From contig NZ_JAETGO010000094.1 in assembly GCF_016765695.1 (NCBI RefSeq), forward strand, positions 45,894 through 109,893: a DNA stretch of 64,000 nt, given 5' to 3'. The translations under genes were made by a program, and so were the position numbers. Shown one piece after another: positions 63,989 through 64,000 of the stretch (its first letter is position 1; every line of letters begins with the position of its first letter). A model generated the notes under the pieces. That model was not told the DNA's origin. It did no database searches and was given only the letters and a program-made list of their open reading frames with translations. The DNA is from Sporosalibacterium faouarense (GTDB lineage: Bacteria > Bacillota > Clostridia > Tissierellales > VENL01).

Positions 63989-64000
63989 ATGAAAAGAAAA
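63989..64000 (+). CDS. Start of a gene running out of the window
   Basis: ATG AAA AGA AAA with AAAGGATGG just upstream. Only four codons are visible, so its product cannot be named. It begins right after the recombination-site cluster, where the first cassette would be expected in a cassette array. Confidence 0.4.

Noticed and set aside
62618..64000. Classical integron (intI plus attI/attC)
   Set aside because: The recombinase lacks the IntI-specific additional helix and the sites lack RYYYAAC/GTTRRRY boxes; only a looser analogy is claimed.
1..64000. tRNA, rRNA, prophage structural genes, transposase, toxin-antitoxin or known defence system
   Set aside because: Looked for on both strands and not seen; the recombinase and repeat family are the only mobile-type signals.

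Overview
The window is AT-rich DNA (roughly 30% G+C by eye) from a low-GC Gram-positive chromosome, most likely an anaerobic member of class Clostridia (Tissierella/Alkaliphilus-like). The evidence is the Bacillus/Clostridium core gene order, strong GGAGG ribosome sites, several TTG/GTG starts, sigma-A promoters of the TTGACA-17-TATAAT type, a sporulation gene (ylbJ), FabK as the enoyl reductase and a FapR regulator with a clear operator. The genus is an inference from gene order; no rRNA or tRNA gene was found.

Layout. 0-20 kb: rqcH (minus strand), then a long co-directional housekeeping run: yicC-remA-gmk-rpoZ-coaBC, priA-def-fmt-DUF116-metallopeptidase-rsmB, rlmN-PP2C-PASTA kinase-rsgA-rpe, then thiT-thiN and two tiny tandem membrane proteins, one of them frameshifted at an A6T6 run. 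20-35 kb: rpmB facing left, asp23-like and fakA, recG, then the Bacillus 'ylb' block (rsmD-coaD-coiled coil-ylbJ-...-patatin-tmcAL-...-DUF177-rpmF), here interrupted by an MscS-type channel, a guanine deaminase and ackA. 35-43 kb: an autoregulated fatty-acid operon fapR-plsX-fabH-fabK-fabD-fabG-acpP-fabF. 43-60 kb: rnc-radical SAM-smc-ftsY, ylxM-ffh-rpsP-khpA-rimM-trmD-rplS, rbgA, two orphan lipoproteins, rnhB and a non-flagellar FliK-like/FlhB-like pair followed by yraN. 60-64 kb: sparser accessory sequence with a small membrane protein, a cyclophilin, a HAD phosphatase and, at the right edge, a tyrosine recombinase followed by a cluster of short partly palindromic sites and the first codons of another gene.

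How it works together: most genes serve translation and its quality control (def, fmt, rsmB, rlmN, rsmD, rimM, trmD, tmcAL, ribosomal proteins, rbgA, rsgA, RqcH), protein targeting (ffh, ftsY, ylxM), membrane lipid synthesis (FapR regulon, FakA) and replication or chromosome maintenance (priA, recG, smc, rnhB).

Unexplained structure. (1) A dispersed family of AT-rich intergenic elements with related inverted ends and no coding capacity, at least eight copies in both orientations, densest at 55-62 kb. (2) The recombinase plus its cluster of 24-bp sites at 63.83-63.93 kb, which looks like an uncharacterised integration or cassette system continuing beyond the window. Neither could be compared with a database here. 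No CRISPR array, prophage structural block, transposase, toxin-antitoxin pair or canonical defence system was seen.
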